Source: Atrina japonica
Lineage: Eukaryota; Mollusca; Bivalvia; Pterioida; Pinnidae
Direction of reading: 5' to 3'
Length of the DNA: 64,000 nucleotides
Assembly: GCA_030159075.1 (NCBI GenBank)
Contig: BROG01000291.1
Coordinates: forward strand, 447,501 to 511,500
A program made the position numbers and the translations under genes. Of the stretch, positions 48,101 through 61,540 are shown piece after piece. The stretch's first letter is position 1; every line of letters starts with the position of its first letter. The notes beneath the pieces were generated by a model. That model saw only the letters and a program-made list of their open reading frames with translations. It made no database searches and was not told the DNA's origin.

Positions 48101-51100
48101 TTTTCTAAGGATATGCAGACAGATGTTGGCAAAATCAGTAAACAATGGACTGGATTGATGAGGGAAATGTTTACTGATGCAGATAACTTTGGAGTCAACT
48201 GTATGTACATACATTTGTAACGAGATTCAAAAGCTTCTCGACAATCATTTATTTAACTTAACATATTAACTTGAAATAAAGTGTCCAAGATTAATGAATA
48301 ATAACAATATATTCTATTAAATGTCCTCTTGTCATAAAATGACCTACTCAAACTTTCCCGACGTTAAGATATATATTTGTTACAATTTTAAATTCTAGAA
48401 TGATATATAATTCTTATTGAAGATTATCATTGTATTTATCAAGTTTACGAGGCATAAATACTGGTCAGTCGTGTACTATGTCCAGACGCATGGCTTTCAT
48501 GCTTTTTAGGTATTTGTTCGTAGCCCATTTGAGCTCAAGACTTTTCGCTGTACTGTCATGATATTCCAACCCATCCATCTAAGGTACATGTATATGCCAG
48601 GACTCAACATAAACTTTAAAAAGAACTAGAACAGTCGGACCAGTACCAGAAAATTTTACTAGACCTGACCTCAACATCACTAGACCTGACCTGGGTTACA
48701 TCATATCTATCGATATCTCTCTTCCAGAGTTTCATATCCTATTTAATTAAGATATGCTACATCTAGAGATTTTAAGGGTATAATGAAAACACTATATTTT
48801 AATTTTTAATAAGTGGTAAAATATAGCTCACATATTAATTTCATAAATTGCCTGACGAACTCGATGACGGGCAGAGGACTTGTGCATATCTATGTCTTAT
48901 TTTAAGCTATTGCTGCACCATTAAATGCTATTTACTGCTTTAACTGATTTTGTAAACAACATAAAAAAACAAATAAGTACAGAAAAAAATTAATGATTTA
49001 TTTCATGATTGAAATAATTCCATATAATCTCTAGAGTACTCAAGCCTACTAACTCTGAATAGACAGTTAGTTGAATGCTTTGACAATTTATTTATACAAG
49101 TCAAGAAACAAGTATGTATATAAGTTTGAAATTTTCTTTTAGGCCTAATTATTGTAAAATAAATTCTGATTTCTATTCTGCCCTTTGATATCTTTGATAC
49201 ACCCTCATCTCTAGTTATGCCTCCACTACTATAAAGAAGCCGTCGTCAGTCAACAGATATCGATAGTTATCGTAAATTGGTCTGCTTTATTAGAGATATC
49301 GTGACTCAGTTCAAACAAAACTATCAAAAAAGAAACGTACCATTCTATATCCCTTGGCTAGGCAAGTGAAGCTGCACGCACTTGTGATTTTATGACCGAT
49401 GCTTTCAGTTTCACTTTCAATCTGAATTTTTGCGGGTCCATAGGTATACCGAAATGATGCCAATTACCGGAATGACAGGGCATGTAACTGGATTGAAGCT
49501 CCTTTCCATCGTAATGATAATTTTGTGGAATAATTTACTTTTAAATGTTAATAATATAGGTATTACATTAAATGAAAAGATATTTTGTCCATACTGTCCT
49601 TGTATTTACCGATCTAGCTTTTCATATTTAAGCCATATCAGTACTAGTGTGATATTGAACCCGACGTAACTACTCGTACAATTTGTAGCAAAATTCCTGG
49701 AACACTATTTCCCTTCTCACATTGAAATAGTTTATTCTTCTTAGCTGTATATAAATAATCTAAAAATGACGAAAACATAATCTGATGTGTCATTCCAGTG
49801 GCTTTATGCGTCATCCTGGTAATATTACTATTATTCCGGTTATTTTATATACCAATCTCTCACCAGAGGGCGTATTAATTATATGGCGATAAAATTGACG
49901 AAATGAAAGTAAGTCTATACGGCACATAATATCAGCGACATATCTATTATCACAATCACCGGTAATGTAAATAAATGTCCCACTATCGGTAAATAAATTA
50001 CAAAAAGAACAAAATGGTTTTCCACAACAATTTTTTTAATAATAGATCTTCAGTCTATTTGAAGTGATATTTTTAACCCGACCAGTCGGGCTACTTTGAC
50101 ACAAATTAACTAGACCGGACCAATCTTTTACTAGTCAGGGTCGGTCGGACGTTGCTTAGTGTTGAGCCCTGTATGCTGTTGCATTAACATACTTATATTT
50201 TCCTATATATATTCAATTCCGTCATATGTAATATTTCTAATTCTGTAGATTTTTTGTGCCGGAAACAAAATGAGTTACTCTTGCCTGCACTCATTTTCAT
50301 ATCATGTTTTTAAAATCCATTTATGTTCAAGTTTCTGAAAACATAAAAATAACAATTTCCCCAATTTTTTTTTCCTGAGGACACTTTTCTCAGCCCATGG
50401 TTCAATTCAGGAATGTATGACTTGAATATCAAATTTTACAATGATTATATGTGCAATTTTAACTTGTTCACTCCCGGAAAAAAGACAGTAGACCATTCTG
50501 TTTATTGACTTGGGTGAGTCTAAATATGATAACAGGGGTTGATGGGTTAATTTACATCTCAAGGATCTCAGTGAATTGTCTAATCTTTGTAATAAAAAGA
50601 GGTACAGGTATATTTGATGTTGTTGTCCGATTCGCAAAAGGTTGATTCTGTTCACTTTTCAGTTATCACAGGTTTCACTGGAAATGCATTTTTTGATTAA
50701 CGGGATAACCGCACGTATGAGGACAAGTGGGAATGGTCACTCTTAACCAGTGTAATTTGAATTCATTACCTAAAATTTAAACTTGTCCAGCTCAAAAAGG
50801 GATCACGAGCCTCCACCCTGCCAGGATATATGGATTTTACTGTACTACCTTTTATTGGCCAATGCAACAATTGGGATTTCCCCCTCCACCAAAATGTAAT
50901 AATACAGTAAAACCAGCTTTAGTGACCACCTGTGTATAAAGACCAACTGGTCATAAAGACTGTTTTTGTGGCCCCCAATTGTACCATTTGTGTATGAAAT
51001 TAATAAACCTTTATATACAGACCACCTTCCTATAAAAACTGGTTTTGTTGTTTGCCTAATGGGGTCTTTATATACTGTACTGTTTCACTGTAAATACAAA

Positions 51101-54100
51101 GTTGTGAAGTACTGATCTTTCATTGACTTTTTTGTTTTGTTGTAGTTCCAATGGATTTGGATGTGAAGATGAAAGCTGTGATGATTGGAGCAGTGTTCCT
51201 GATTGTAAGTATCATTAATTTCGCGGCTATTTATTCCGATAACCATTATCAGGGTCGCAAGAAACTTGAAAAGTTATGGAAAATTGTTTTTTTGTTTTCA
51301 AGGTCAGGTAATTTTGTAAATTGTCGGTGAAAAATCTAATTTTAGCAAAGTTGTGGGTAATATGTTTATATTGATAGTTTTTAGATTTTAAGACATATAT
51401 ACAAAGATTCGTAGTTTTGATTTTTTTTGTTGGTTAGGGAGATATCTCCCCAGAATTAATGTATATTTGAAACATGTTGGCATAGCATTTCTTTGGTAAA
51501 ATTAACCACCTCTAGTTTTCATTGGCTACATTTTTTAGAGAAAAAAATTACGTTGCTTTTTTCCAATGCACTATAAAAATTTTTAAAGACAATTTAATAT
51601 TGTTTTTATCAAACTTTTTAATCATTGGTAATATAAGCGCCAAGTAATCATCGTCTGTTTCATATCCATCTACGTCTTCAGTTTGTGAATAAAATGAGAT
51701 CTGTGCATAAATGAGCCACTTGGGGCATTTCAAACGGTGATACAGTTTTATACCAATGGCTTAATAACTCAAAACTGACTTTTTGTATTCAAAGATATAT
51801 CACATGTATGTATAAGGAAATTGTTAGGAATTAACTATGGATCCTCTATGAAAAGGGGATAGAACCAATTGGGGCCTCAAAAGGGGGGGGAACTTTGCAC
51901 ATCTTAAGAAAAAAATCATGAACCAATGATTGGACTATTTTCACTGTAATGATGTTTTATACAGGTGACTGATAAGGCCCATTGGGTCTCTTGTTCCTGT
52001 ATCCATTTTTTCATTTAAAATATTTTATTTACAGGACTTCATGTTTTTTGAGCAACAGCAAAATAATAACCGCCATCACTAAGTATGAACTCACTAAGTA
52101 TGAAATTAATGTTGTTGTTCACAGGGAAATCAACGCTCAACAACCACTCTTGTTTACTTGTCTCATATTAGTCCAGCTTTCAGTCAGAAAGTGAAAAATA
52201 CATAATACATGTCCAAAGAGACAATTCAATTGGCAAAAAATAAAATCTATTCATGATTGATGATTATTATTTTGATTTCAGTCATGAAATCTTTAAAAAT
52301 GAAATATTCAGCATCACCTATTTCGGTAATACTGGTAAAAAACCTTGCCTTTGTCCAAGACTTACCATATTTCGTAAAGTATAACAGATCTTTAACTCAT
52401 CAAGTCCCTGAAAAACAATGGAGTCTTCTGTGTATTAGTGACTTGGACCAGTCCAAATGTGTCTTTAAGGGATGAATGAGTTAAAGATAAAAATACATAA
52501 CACTTTATGATAACAAAAACTGATACTTTGACTTTGCTGAGAAGGACAAGTGAAACTCTGATGATTGTTGATCCCCTGAAAATGGCACTAATACCTCTCT
52601 GGTCTAGAAACTCTCTGGTCTAAATCCTGTCCGGATTGAAACCTGTCTGGTCTAGAACCTCTATGGACTAGAAACTGTCTGGTCTAGAACCTCTCTGGAG
52701 GAACCTCTTTGGTCTAGATCTTCCATGGACTGGAATCTCTTTGGTCTGGAGCCTCTCTGGACTAGAAACTGTCTGGTTTTGAATCTCTCTGGTCTAGGAC
52801 ATCTCTGGTCTGGAACGTCTCTTGGCTGGGACCGGTCTGATCTAGAACCTCTCTGGTCTAGAACATCTCTGGTCTGGAACCTCTCTTGTCTAGAACCTCT
52901 CTGGTCTGGAACTTTTCTGGACTTGAAGCTGGCCTGGAACCTCTCTGGACTGGAAACTCTCAGGACTCCAACTTCTCTGGTCTGGAACTTCTCTGTACTG
53001 AAACCTGTCTGGTCTGGAACCCTTCCCGACTGGAAACTGTTTGGTCTGAAATCTCTATGGTCTAGAGCCAGTTTTCCTGAATATTGTATGTCTGAATGAA
53101 GACAATAAGGCTACAAATAAACAACTGTTTTATGTTAGGATCAAAATGGAAATATTTAAATCGAAATTAATTTTTTTGAATTTTTTTTACCTTTTTTACC
53201 TTTTTTTATGCAGTTAAACCTCAATGTACTACCACCCGATATAAATCTGAATTGAGTTTTATCATGGCTCCACCATAGAGAAAGCATATACTTTAAGACT
53301 ACGAGAAAAAGATTGAATTTATAAGGTTTAATTAAAAACACAATATTATGGTGCTTTTATAGAAAATTTGAAAAAAAAAATAAGTGAAGGAATCTTTTAA
53401 TAGCAGTAATACATGTAATTTTCAATCAAATAGCTGGCTTTTTCTGCTAGTACCCAGTATATATTTCTCAAAATTGATATCAAATTTTATGATCAACATT
53501 CTGACAAATCTGCTATAAAAAATAGCTGTTATGCAAATCGCAAAATTTTATCCAAGTTATATGAATTGATAATAGGTTTTACTGTTTATCAGACAATGTA
53601 TACATACAAACTTACAATCTTGATTGAAACTGGCTCTTAGTTTTTTTCACATGTTTTCTTCTTTGTAATTTAGATTCTAACATGCATGATTCTAAAACAT
53701 GGTGGTAGCTTTTAATGTTAATGTAGCACAGTAGTAATTCTTACGCTTATTGTCAGCACAGGTTCTAGCCCCCCCCCCTGATTTTTGTTGGAAAGTTTGC
53801 CATTTTACTTGCAGAAGGCTGGTGGTCTCTTCCTGGGTACATTGTAACCGGGTTTTCTCCTCCACCATTAAAAACTGGCTGCCACCATTTAACTGAAAAG
53901 TTCCAAATACTCTCTCTGAAAGGGCAATACATTCAATTATAACACATGTAACAGTTTAAATTTTGTTTTTTATGTAATGGTCAGTTTGAAATCCTGGTAC
54001 AGCAATATTCTCTAAACATTTAGCATTAGATAGGGTGAGAATTTTTCTCCAGTTGGAGGAATTTCTCCTTTTCAGAATTTCCAAATGACACTGGAGATAT

Positions 54101-57100
54101 CAATGTTAGAAAATTAAATGTTGATCTTCTCATATATGTACAGTCAAACTTATTTTTTTCACAAAAATTTTCTGAAATTTTTTTATCCATATTTTTTCTG
54201 GTCCAGTTCCATCATCCGATATTTATTGACTTGTTCCATTATACATGTTAAACGGTTGTTTACATGCTTGGATTGCAAACATGAAGCCCCCTCCACACAC
54301 CAAGGAGGCAGTTATTAAATCTTACATGTATAGATCTACCAAGGAAAAGTGACTCATCTGGTTGACTTTCACAAATTACATGAATTACTTAAGCTCGAAT
54401 ATTTCTGTGTCAACAGGTAGCCTGTCACCCCTGTTTTGATTTGGTTGAGACTCGTGTTTATAAACATTTTACCTTGATTAATTTTTTTTTTTAATTTTTC
54501 TACCTACCCACACCTGAAAGGTACATGTATGGACAGGCAGCATCAAACAAACAATTTTATAACAGTGGCCTAATACACACACGCACGCACGCAATAAAAT
54601 TGAAAAATTGAAAAATAAAAATGTATTTATTTTCAACCGAATTCGAAGTGAGAAGTACACATATGTTTGTAAATTAGAAGTAAAAACATCATTTGAAGAA
54701 GACTTGAAGTTTTTATTTTATGCTAGGACTTAGATAATTCGGAAGACCTAAAAATTTTATCTAAAGTCCATTTTTTATGTTGACTGCATTTTTTTATTTA
54801 CAGGACTTCATGTTTTTTGAACAAAAGCAAAACAATCGTCATCACTAAGTATGTGACTATAAACTTGAATTCTAATTTATACTCTTTGCTTTTATATTCA
54901 ATAACAATTACCTTTATTTTCAATAAAACCACTGGTTTGGTGTTGCATTCATTTCTGCTACATAATCAACAATTCTATTAAATATAACACATTTGTTGCC
55001 CTGGTTATAAGGCGATATGAGGATATGTTGACAGGGAGCAAAGCTTTTTGCCTACTTAGGTGGAGCCCAAGGGAGATAATGATGTGACATTGCCGCCTAA
55101 ACAATATATAAGACTTCACTGCTTAGTTATATATATCTCTTACATGATTTATTTATATAACAATGGTTTGGTTCATTTCCTATACATTTGCAGCAACTAA
55201 AGGAGCATTTAATAGCTGTGTTTACCAAAACAAAAACATATTTCATTTTTTTCTTCTTTTACTGCTAGTACTTGACAAATAGTAATACAATAAAAAATAA
55301 GAGCTTTACACAGGCATAAAAAATTCTTCTATTCCTATATATTTTGTGGAAATAAGGTCAGGTCCAGTGTGGTGTGTGTATACAAATTGTAAGGTTGAAT
55401 TGATCAGTAGCAAGTGAATGCATGTAATTGCCAAACTGGGCTTCATAAGCAATTTTCACAAAATATATTGGAATTGAAAATTTTTTAAGCCTGTGAATAT
55501 CTCTTTTATTGTTATTGTATATCAATCTTAGTACTTAAAAACTAAAGACTAAAAAAAACCACAGCTTAATGACCCTTTCATAGACTGAATACAATACTAA
55601 TGTATCACTGTCTAACACTTCACTGGATTGGTTATCATGTTCACCTTTGAATTCTCTCACATCTCATTTTTACGAGTTGATGGAACATCAACCCAGTTAT
55701 GTTATGCTAAGTTGTTTATTGAGAACAGGTCAAAGCACATTTTGCAGTGTGGGGTTAATAACACATTATATTGACACAAAATTACACATGCATGTGCATT
55801 TCAGCAACATAAACTCAATTTCAAGGATGAAAATGCCAAATCACACTTTAATTCGTATATTTTTGCTTTTAAAATGACGAAAATATAGTAACAATTCGCT
55901 GAAAAATATAGGTCTACAAGACTTGTTGATATTTATGACATGTGAATTGACATTAAAAGCAATAGACTGGACTGTTAACAATTCTTGTGCACAATTAATA
56001 TGCAAATGAGTTTTGTTCAAGTTTCCCTTACCGTGTATTTGTAAGATCTGTCTGTGAAGTTGGACATAGAAGTTGTGTCATTCCACATTCATGTGATCTT
56101 AACTGATGAGAAACTCGCGGCAGTCTGTGAAGTTGAGAAAATGTTTTACATGTACACGTATTGACCTAGAGATTTAAGGCTAATGATAGGAAGTAAAGCG
56201 TAAGGGTATAATAATGCCCTGTCACATAGAAATTTAATATCGATGAAACGATGTTTATAAGCACAAGATTTTATAATCATATTGCTGATCTATGTAGTTT
56301 GTTGCATAATAAATAAGCCATCAGTACTCACATTAGGCCAAATGTCTGACCTGATTTTAGTTACTTTTTTTTGCAAAACCTAATTTTACTAAATTAAAAA
56401 ATTCAATATACTGAGTGTTTTATACCTCATTAAAACTTATGATTGCCATCAACTCGTATCAGTACTTTCAGTACTTTGATTAGTAGACTAGTCCAAAACA
56501 ACAAAACAATAGAGCAGTACAGTCCATCTTTATACTCAGGTTTGAAAGGGATACCATGAAAATCTGATCTTGTTTTCATTATATCTTGTAAAGCATACTA
56601 GTTGTATAGAATATGTATATTGTAGCACTAGATTTTGTTTTGTTTTGTAGATTAACTTTTCTCTTTTTGAGTCAATTGGTATACCGTATATGATATCACA
56701 TTTAGTTGGTAAAATCACTAATGTAATACTTAGCTTAATGGTTGCGAGAAGAAATAACAATCACATATCTGTCAGTGTCATCTCATATGTAGGATTAGAT
56801 ATGACAGTTGCAGATCTGTCAGTGTCATCTCACACTTAGGATTAGATATGACAGTCACAGAGCTGTCAGTGCCATCTCATACTTAGGATTAGAAATGACA
56901 GTCACAGATCTGTCAGTGTCATCTCATACTTAGGATTAGATATGACAGTCACAGAGCTGTCAGTGCCATCTCATACTTAATATTAGAAATGACAGTCACA
57001 TATCTGTCAGTGCTATCTCATACTTAGGATTAGAAATGACAGTCACAGATCTGTCAGTGTCATCTCACACTTAGGATTAGAAATGACAGTCACAGATCTG

Positions 57101-60100
57101 TCAGTGCCACCTCATACTTAATATTAGAAATGACAGTCACAGATCTGTCTGTGCCATCTCATACTTAATATTAGAAATGACAGTCACAGATCAGTCTGTG
57201 TAATTCCATACTTAGGATTAGATATGACAGTTACAGATCTGTCAGTTTCATCTCATACTAAGCAAATACTTAAGATTGGAAATGACAGTTGCAGATCTCT
57301 CAGTCTGATTTTAGATTTCAGAACATATAGTCACTGTTTCTTTTGTATATGATTGACATTAAAGTTGATAAAACAAGTCTTTCAGTGCCAGGGTTGTACA
57401 GGCCTAAAATAATAGATTTTCTTACTTCACATTTTGCCTTTGTTTATTGTTACAATATTTCTTGTTCTTCAAGCAATACTAAAAATTGCATTTTCTAAAC
57501 ATTCATTCTCTTCTTCATATTAATGTTCATTTCACACTAACATTTTATGGTTTTGGTTGTTTTTTTTCAATTTTCCTCAGCATTTTAGAATATACTTGCT
57601 TGTTTGTAAATGATGTTTTTCTGGCTATGCAAAATGTTGCTATGGAAATATTATATTGTAACATTCATCTATTTACTACAATGTACTAAATGTATTTATT
57701 TCAGCCTGTTTCCTGTTTTCTGTATATACATGTAGATAATAAGAACTGATATCAAATGATGTATTTCAGCTACCCCATATAACATGAACGACTTTTATCG
57801 GTTTAGCTTCCTGATAACATAATGAACTCAAATCTATTTAGCTTTCCTATAACATGATCAGCTTTGATATAGGTTAATATTTATATTTAGCTTCCTGATG
57901 ATATAATCAACATAAATCTGTTTTTAATGTTGTTATTAAATATTCACAGTTTGTACTTCCTGTCTGCCAGTGCGGATAGGGTAACAATAACCTGTGGCAG
58001 GAAGTTTGCTTCAGAAGTGCATATGTGGTATTGTAATGTCAGATATCCATTTAACCAATTGTTCACAGATTTTTCCTTCATTTTAACAGGGAATGAGAGT
58101 ATTGACAAGCTATGACATCACAGTACAATTTATATGATGTAGGGTGTCAGTGGTGTCTAGGATGCAGTGCATAATGTCAGATATCATTTGCATAGATCTA
58201 CATAATTATGTCCCCCAAACGAAATTTGGGAGACATGATGTGTTTGCTGTTTCTTCTTCTTCTTCTATCTTTCCGCGATGAACTTGTCCGCGTGTTTTCT
58301 CGGAAACTAATTGACGGATTCTAATGAAACTTCATATGATGATAGGTGTGGGTGTGTGCAGATGTATTAAGGGATTGCAATTTCAATGGTATGGGTTTCG
58401 TTGCCGTATATGGCAAGCCGAGGCTTCTGATTGGTCAAAATTTCAACATTGTCCGATTTTGATGAAATTTTGAATTTTTGGGGTATTAAGGGATTGTGAT
58501 CTCAATGATATGGGTTTTGTTGCGGTCTATGGCAAACGGAGGCTTCTGATTGGTCAAAATTTAAACATTGTCTGATTTTAATGAAATTTAGCATTAAGGT
58601 ATCGAGTGATTGCAAATTCATTGGTATGAGTTTTGTTGTTGTCTATGGCAAACCAAGGCTTCTGATTGTCAGATTTTGATGAAATTTGGAATTAACGGGT
58701 ATCAAGGGACTGCGATTTCAATGATATGGGTTTCGTTGCTGTCTATAGCAAACAGAGGCTTCTGATTGGTCAAGAGCCGGCCTGGCTCAGTCGGAAGCGC
58801 GCTCGACTCTGGATCGTGAGGTCGTGAGTTCGAGTCCTGCTGGCGACAGGTTGTCTTTCGGTTGAGACAGTAAAAGCTGGAGGTCCCGTGTCACAGTAGG
58901 TGTTGGCATGTTAAAGAACCCTACTGCTCAATGGCCGTAAGTGCCGAGCATAGGCCAAAGGTTGAAGCCCTTCACCGGCATTTGGTGACGTCTCCATATG
59001 AGTGAAATATTCTCGAGTGGGACGTTAAACAACAATAAACAAACAAACAAAACTGATTTGTCAAAATTTCAACACTGTCAGATTTTGATGAAATTTGGTA
59101 TTTATAGGTACCAAGGGATTGCAATTTCAATGGTATTGGTTTTGTTGCCGTCTATGGCAAACCTGGGCCTCTGATTGGTCAAAATGTCAACATTGTCTGA
59201 TTTTGATGAAATCTGAAATTTACTGGTATCATCGATTGGGATTTCAGCCTTTATGGCTTTTATTCCTCAGAACCTGTGAAAAACGGTTGCAGATTGGTAT
59301 GTAAATAAATGCTGGTTGATATCAACACGACTTGTTTCACTGTTTAGGGGTCATCATGTAACAGTACCCTGTTACAATTAGCCCTTGTTGTACATGCATT
59401 TAAGGACCAGATGGATAGGTATCACGTGGCCATGACCTAAATGCTGGATCAAGACTAAGATAGCAAAGGAAACGAATTATGTACACAGCAATGTAGACGA
59501 CAGTTGCATTTGTTTTTGCCATCAGGTAGAAACGGGAATTTAAACAGATCCAAAAACATGAAATTAATTAATATGAAAAAAATGTAAAGTATAATGTAGA
59601 TTTTGATCATGATATATCAAAGGAGTGTAAAACTTCCCTGGCCATGCTGAGTTAAAATTTGGCTGGACAAGTTTGGCGGCTGATTTCGTCAGAACACGGC
59701 AGAAGCTATGTAGAGCCTAGACTAGCTGTTTGACAGGGCGAGTTAAAATTCTGACAATTCCAGTATTTTTGGATCACAAGTCGGTGACAAGAAAATGTTG
59801 TATGGCAGTAGCATAGAGTGGTAGATTCTGTACTGTTTTGTCTTAATTGTTATCCTCTAATTTTGTTCGTGAAAGATTAAATTTGTCTTCATCACAGATG
59901 AGCGATATGTTTCTCACATAAAAAAATCTTTACGCTCAAACTCAACACGAATTACCGACTAGTGACTGTTTTCACCCTTGTAAAAGCCTAGGTCTATGGC
60001 TCGTAGTTGTCGTAGCGTCTTTTTCTCCATCTGGGTGACTTAATTTAGCTTGCGCCGAAAGTGAATCCCTTGTACTATATAGGTAGATGTTTTGCTATTT

Positions 60101-61494
60101 TGATGTAAACAGTGCTGCATAGTTTTCCCAGAACCAAATATGTCTCTGATGTTCCTGATAAGGTTTTATTCTCACATATACACGTAGGTCATGTAGAATT
60201 TTGTAAATACGGGTAAAATTCTGTCAAACTTGTATCAATAATTATATTATGGTTCTCACAGAAATGAAAAGTGCTTGAATATTGAGCCTGTGATTGAAAA
60301 GTGCTTGAATTTCATAAAAACCTAATTTTCTCTTGAAAAGTGCTTGAATCTCAAAATTTTGTGCTTGAATTTTTTATCATATACAGCTTGAATAGTATTG
60401 ACAGAGTAATTTGATATAAAATTAATCACATTTCTGCAGTGTATTGGCTTGTCTTAGCTGTGATAAAACTATCAAAAGCATTTATTTCTTTGTTCATTTT
60501 GTTGTCACTTTGGGATTCAATATTTACATAAGTTATTTCAAATTAATCTGTTTAAAATGCTACAGCCTTAACAAACAAAACAGCTAATTATTTTTGTTTT
60601 CTTTGTCAAAAAGTGCTTGAAAAATCACATAAAGAGTGCTTGAAAAATCACATAAAGACTGCTTGAAAAATCACATAAAGAGTGCTTGAAAAATCACATG
60701 AAAAGTGCTTGAAAAATCACATGAAAAGTGCTTGAAAAACATGTCAGTTTATATGTATGAACCATGTTTCTACTGCCAATACTTTTGACATGACATTTAT
60801 TCAGTTATTTTGATATGTCGGTTTGATAATATGAATTCTCACTTTTTGTGAGATGGGATGTGTATAGACTACAAAATGGCAACAGCGAAGAGGAAGTGCT
60901 ATTGTTAGAAGAAAAACTCAAAACAGTATCAAGCTCTTAAATAGAGGGAGGCCAGCAGACAAAATTGCCAATGATCTTGTATGGAACAAAATGTTTGTGA
61001 AAAAAGTTCCACTTTGTAATTGTATGTACATAAAAAAAATTCTTGATTGAAAACTGGGAAATTTTTTATAATTTTTAATCATAAATCGCTAAAATTATTT
61101 CTCATTCAAATTATAAACCAGTTTTCTAGGACATAAAGATAAATTTGCATGTCAATAATTACCCCACTTACATGTTTTATGGTTTATCTTTTCTTAGAAA
61201 TTGGGGATTGAATTTTTATACACAAATAAGAAGCAATTTGTGAAGTGCTGTATTTATTTCTGTAGTAAGACATTGTCAACACTCTTAAAGGCAGATACTA
61301 TAAATTCATCATTGCAGTTCACATTATATATGAACAAGAGTCTGAGAAAAAGGGTCCTTAGGACAACTTTGGGGGAAATTGATATTTATTATGTTTTCAG
61401 AAACTTGAACATATGTCCTTGGATAAAATCTACAAAATTAGAAATATTAATAGACTTTTTTGGGACAGGGTCCTGTACATGTATCATTCCAATT

Positions 61495-61540
<46 letters not shown>

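Noticed and set aside
52725..53099. 124-residue frame rich in Leu-Trp-Ser-Gly
   Set aside because: It is a translation of the CTCTCTGGTCTAGAAC minisatellite and has no independent support.
58774..58850. Functional tRNA gene
   Set aside because: The A and B boxes belong to a SINE: the body and AAAC-rich tail follow directly, and the cloverleaf is not complete.
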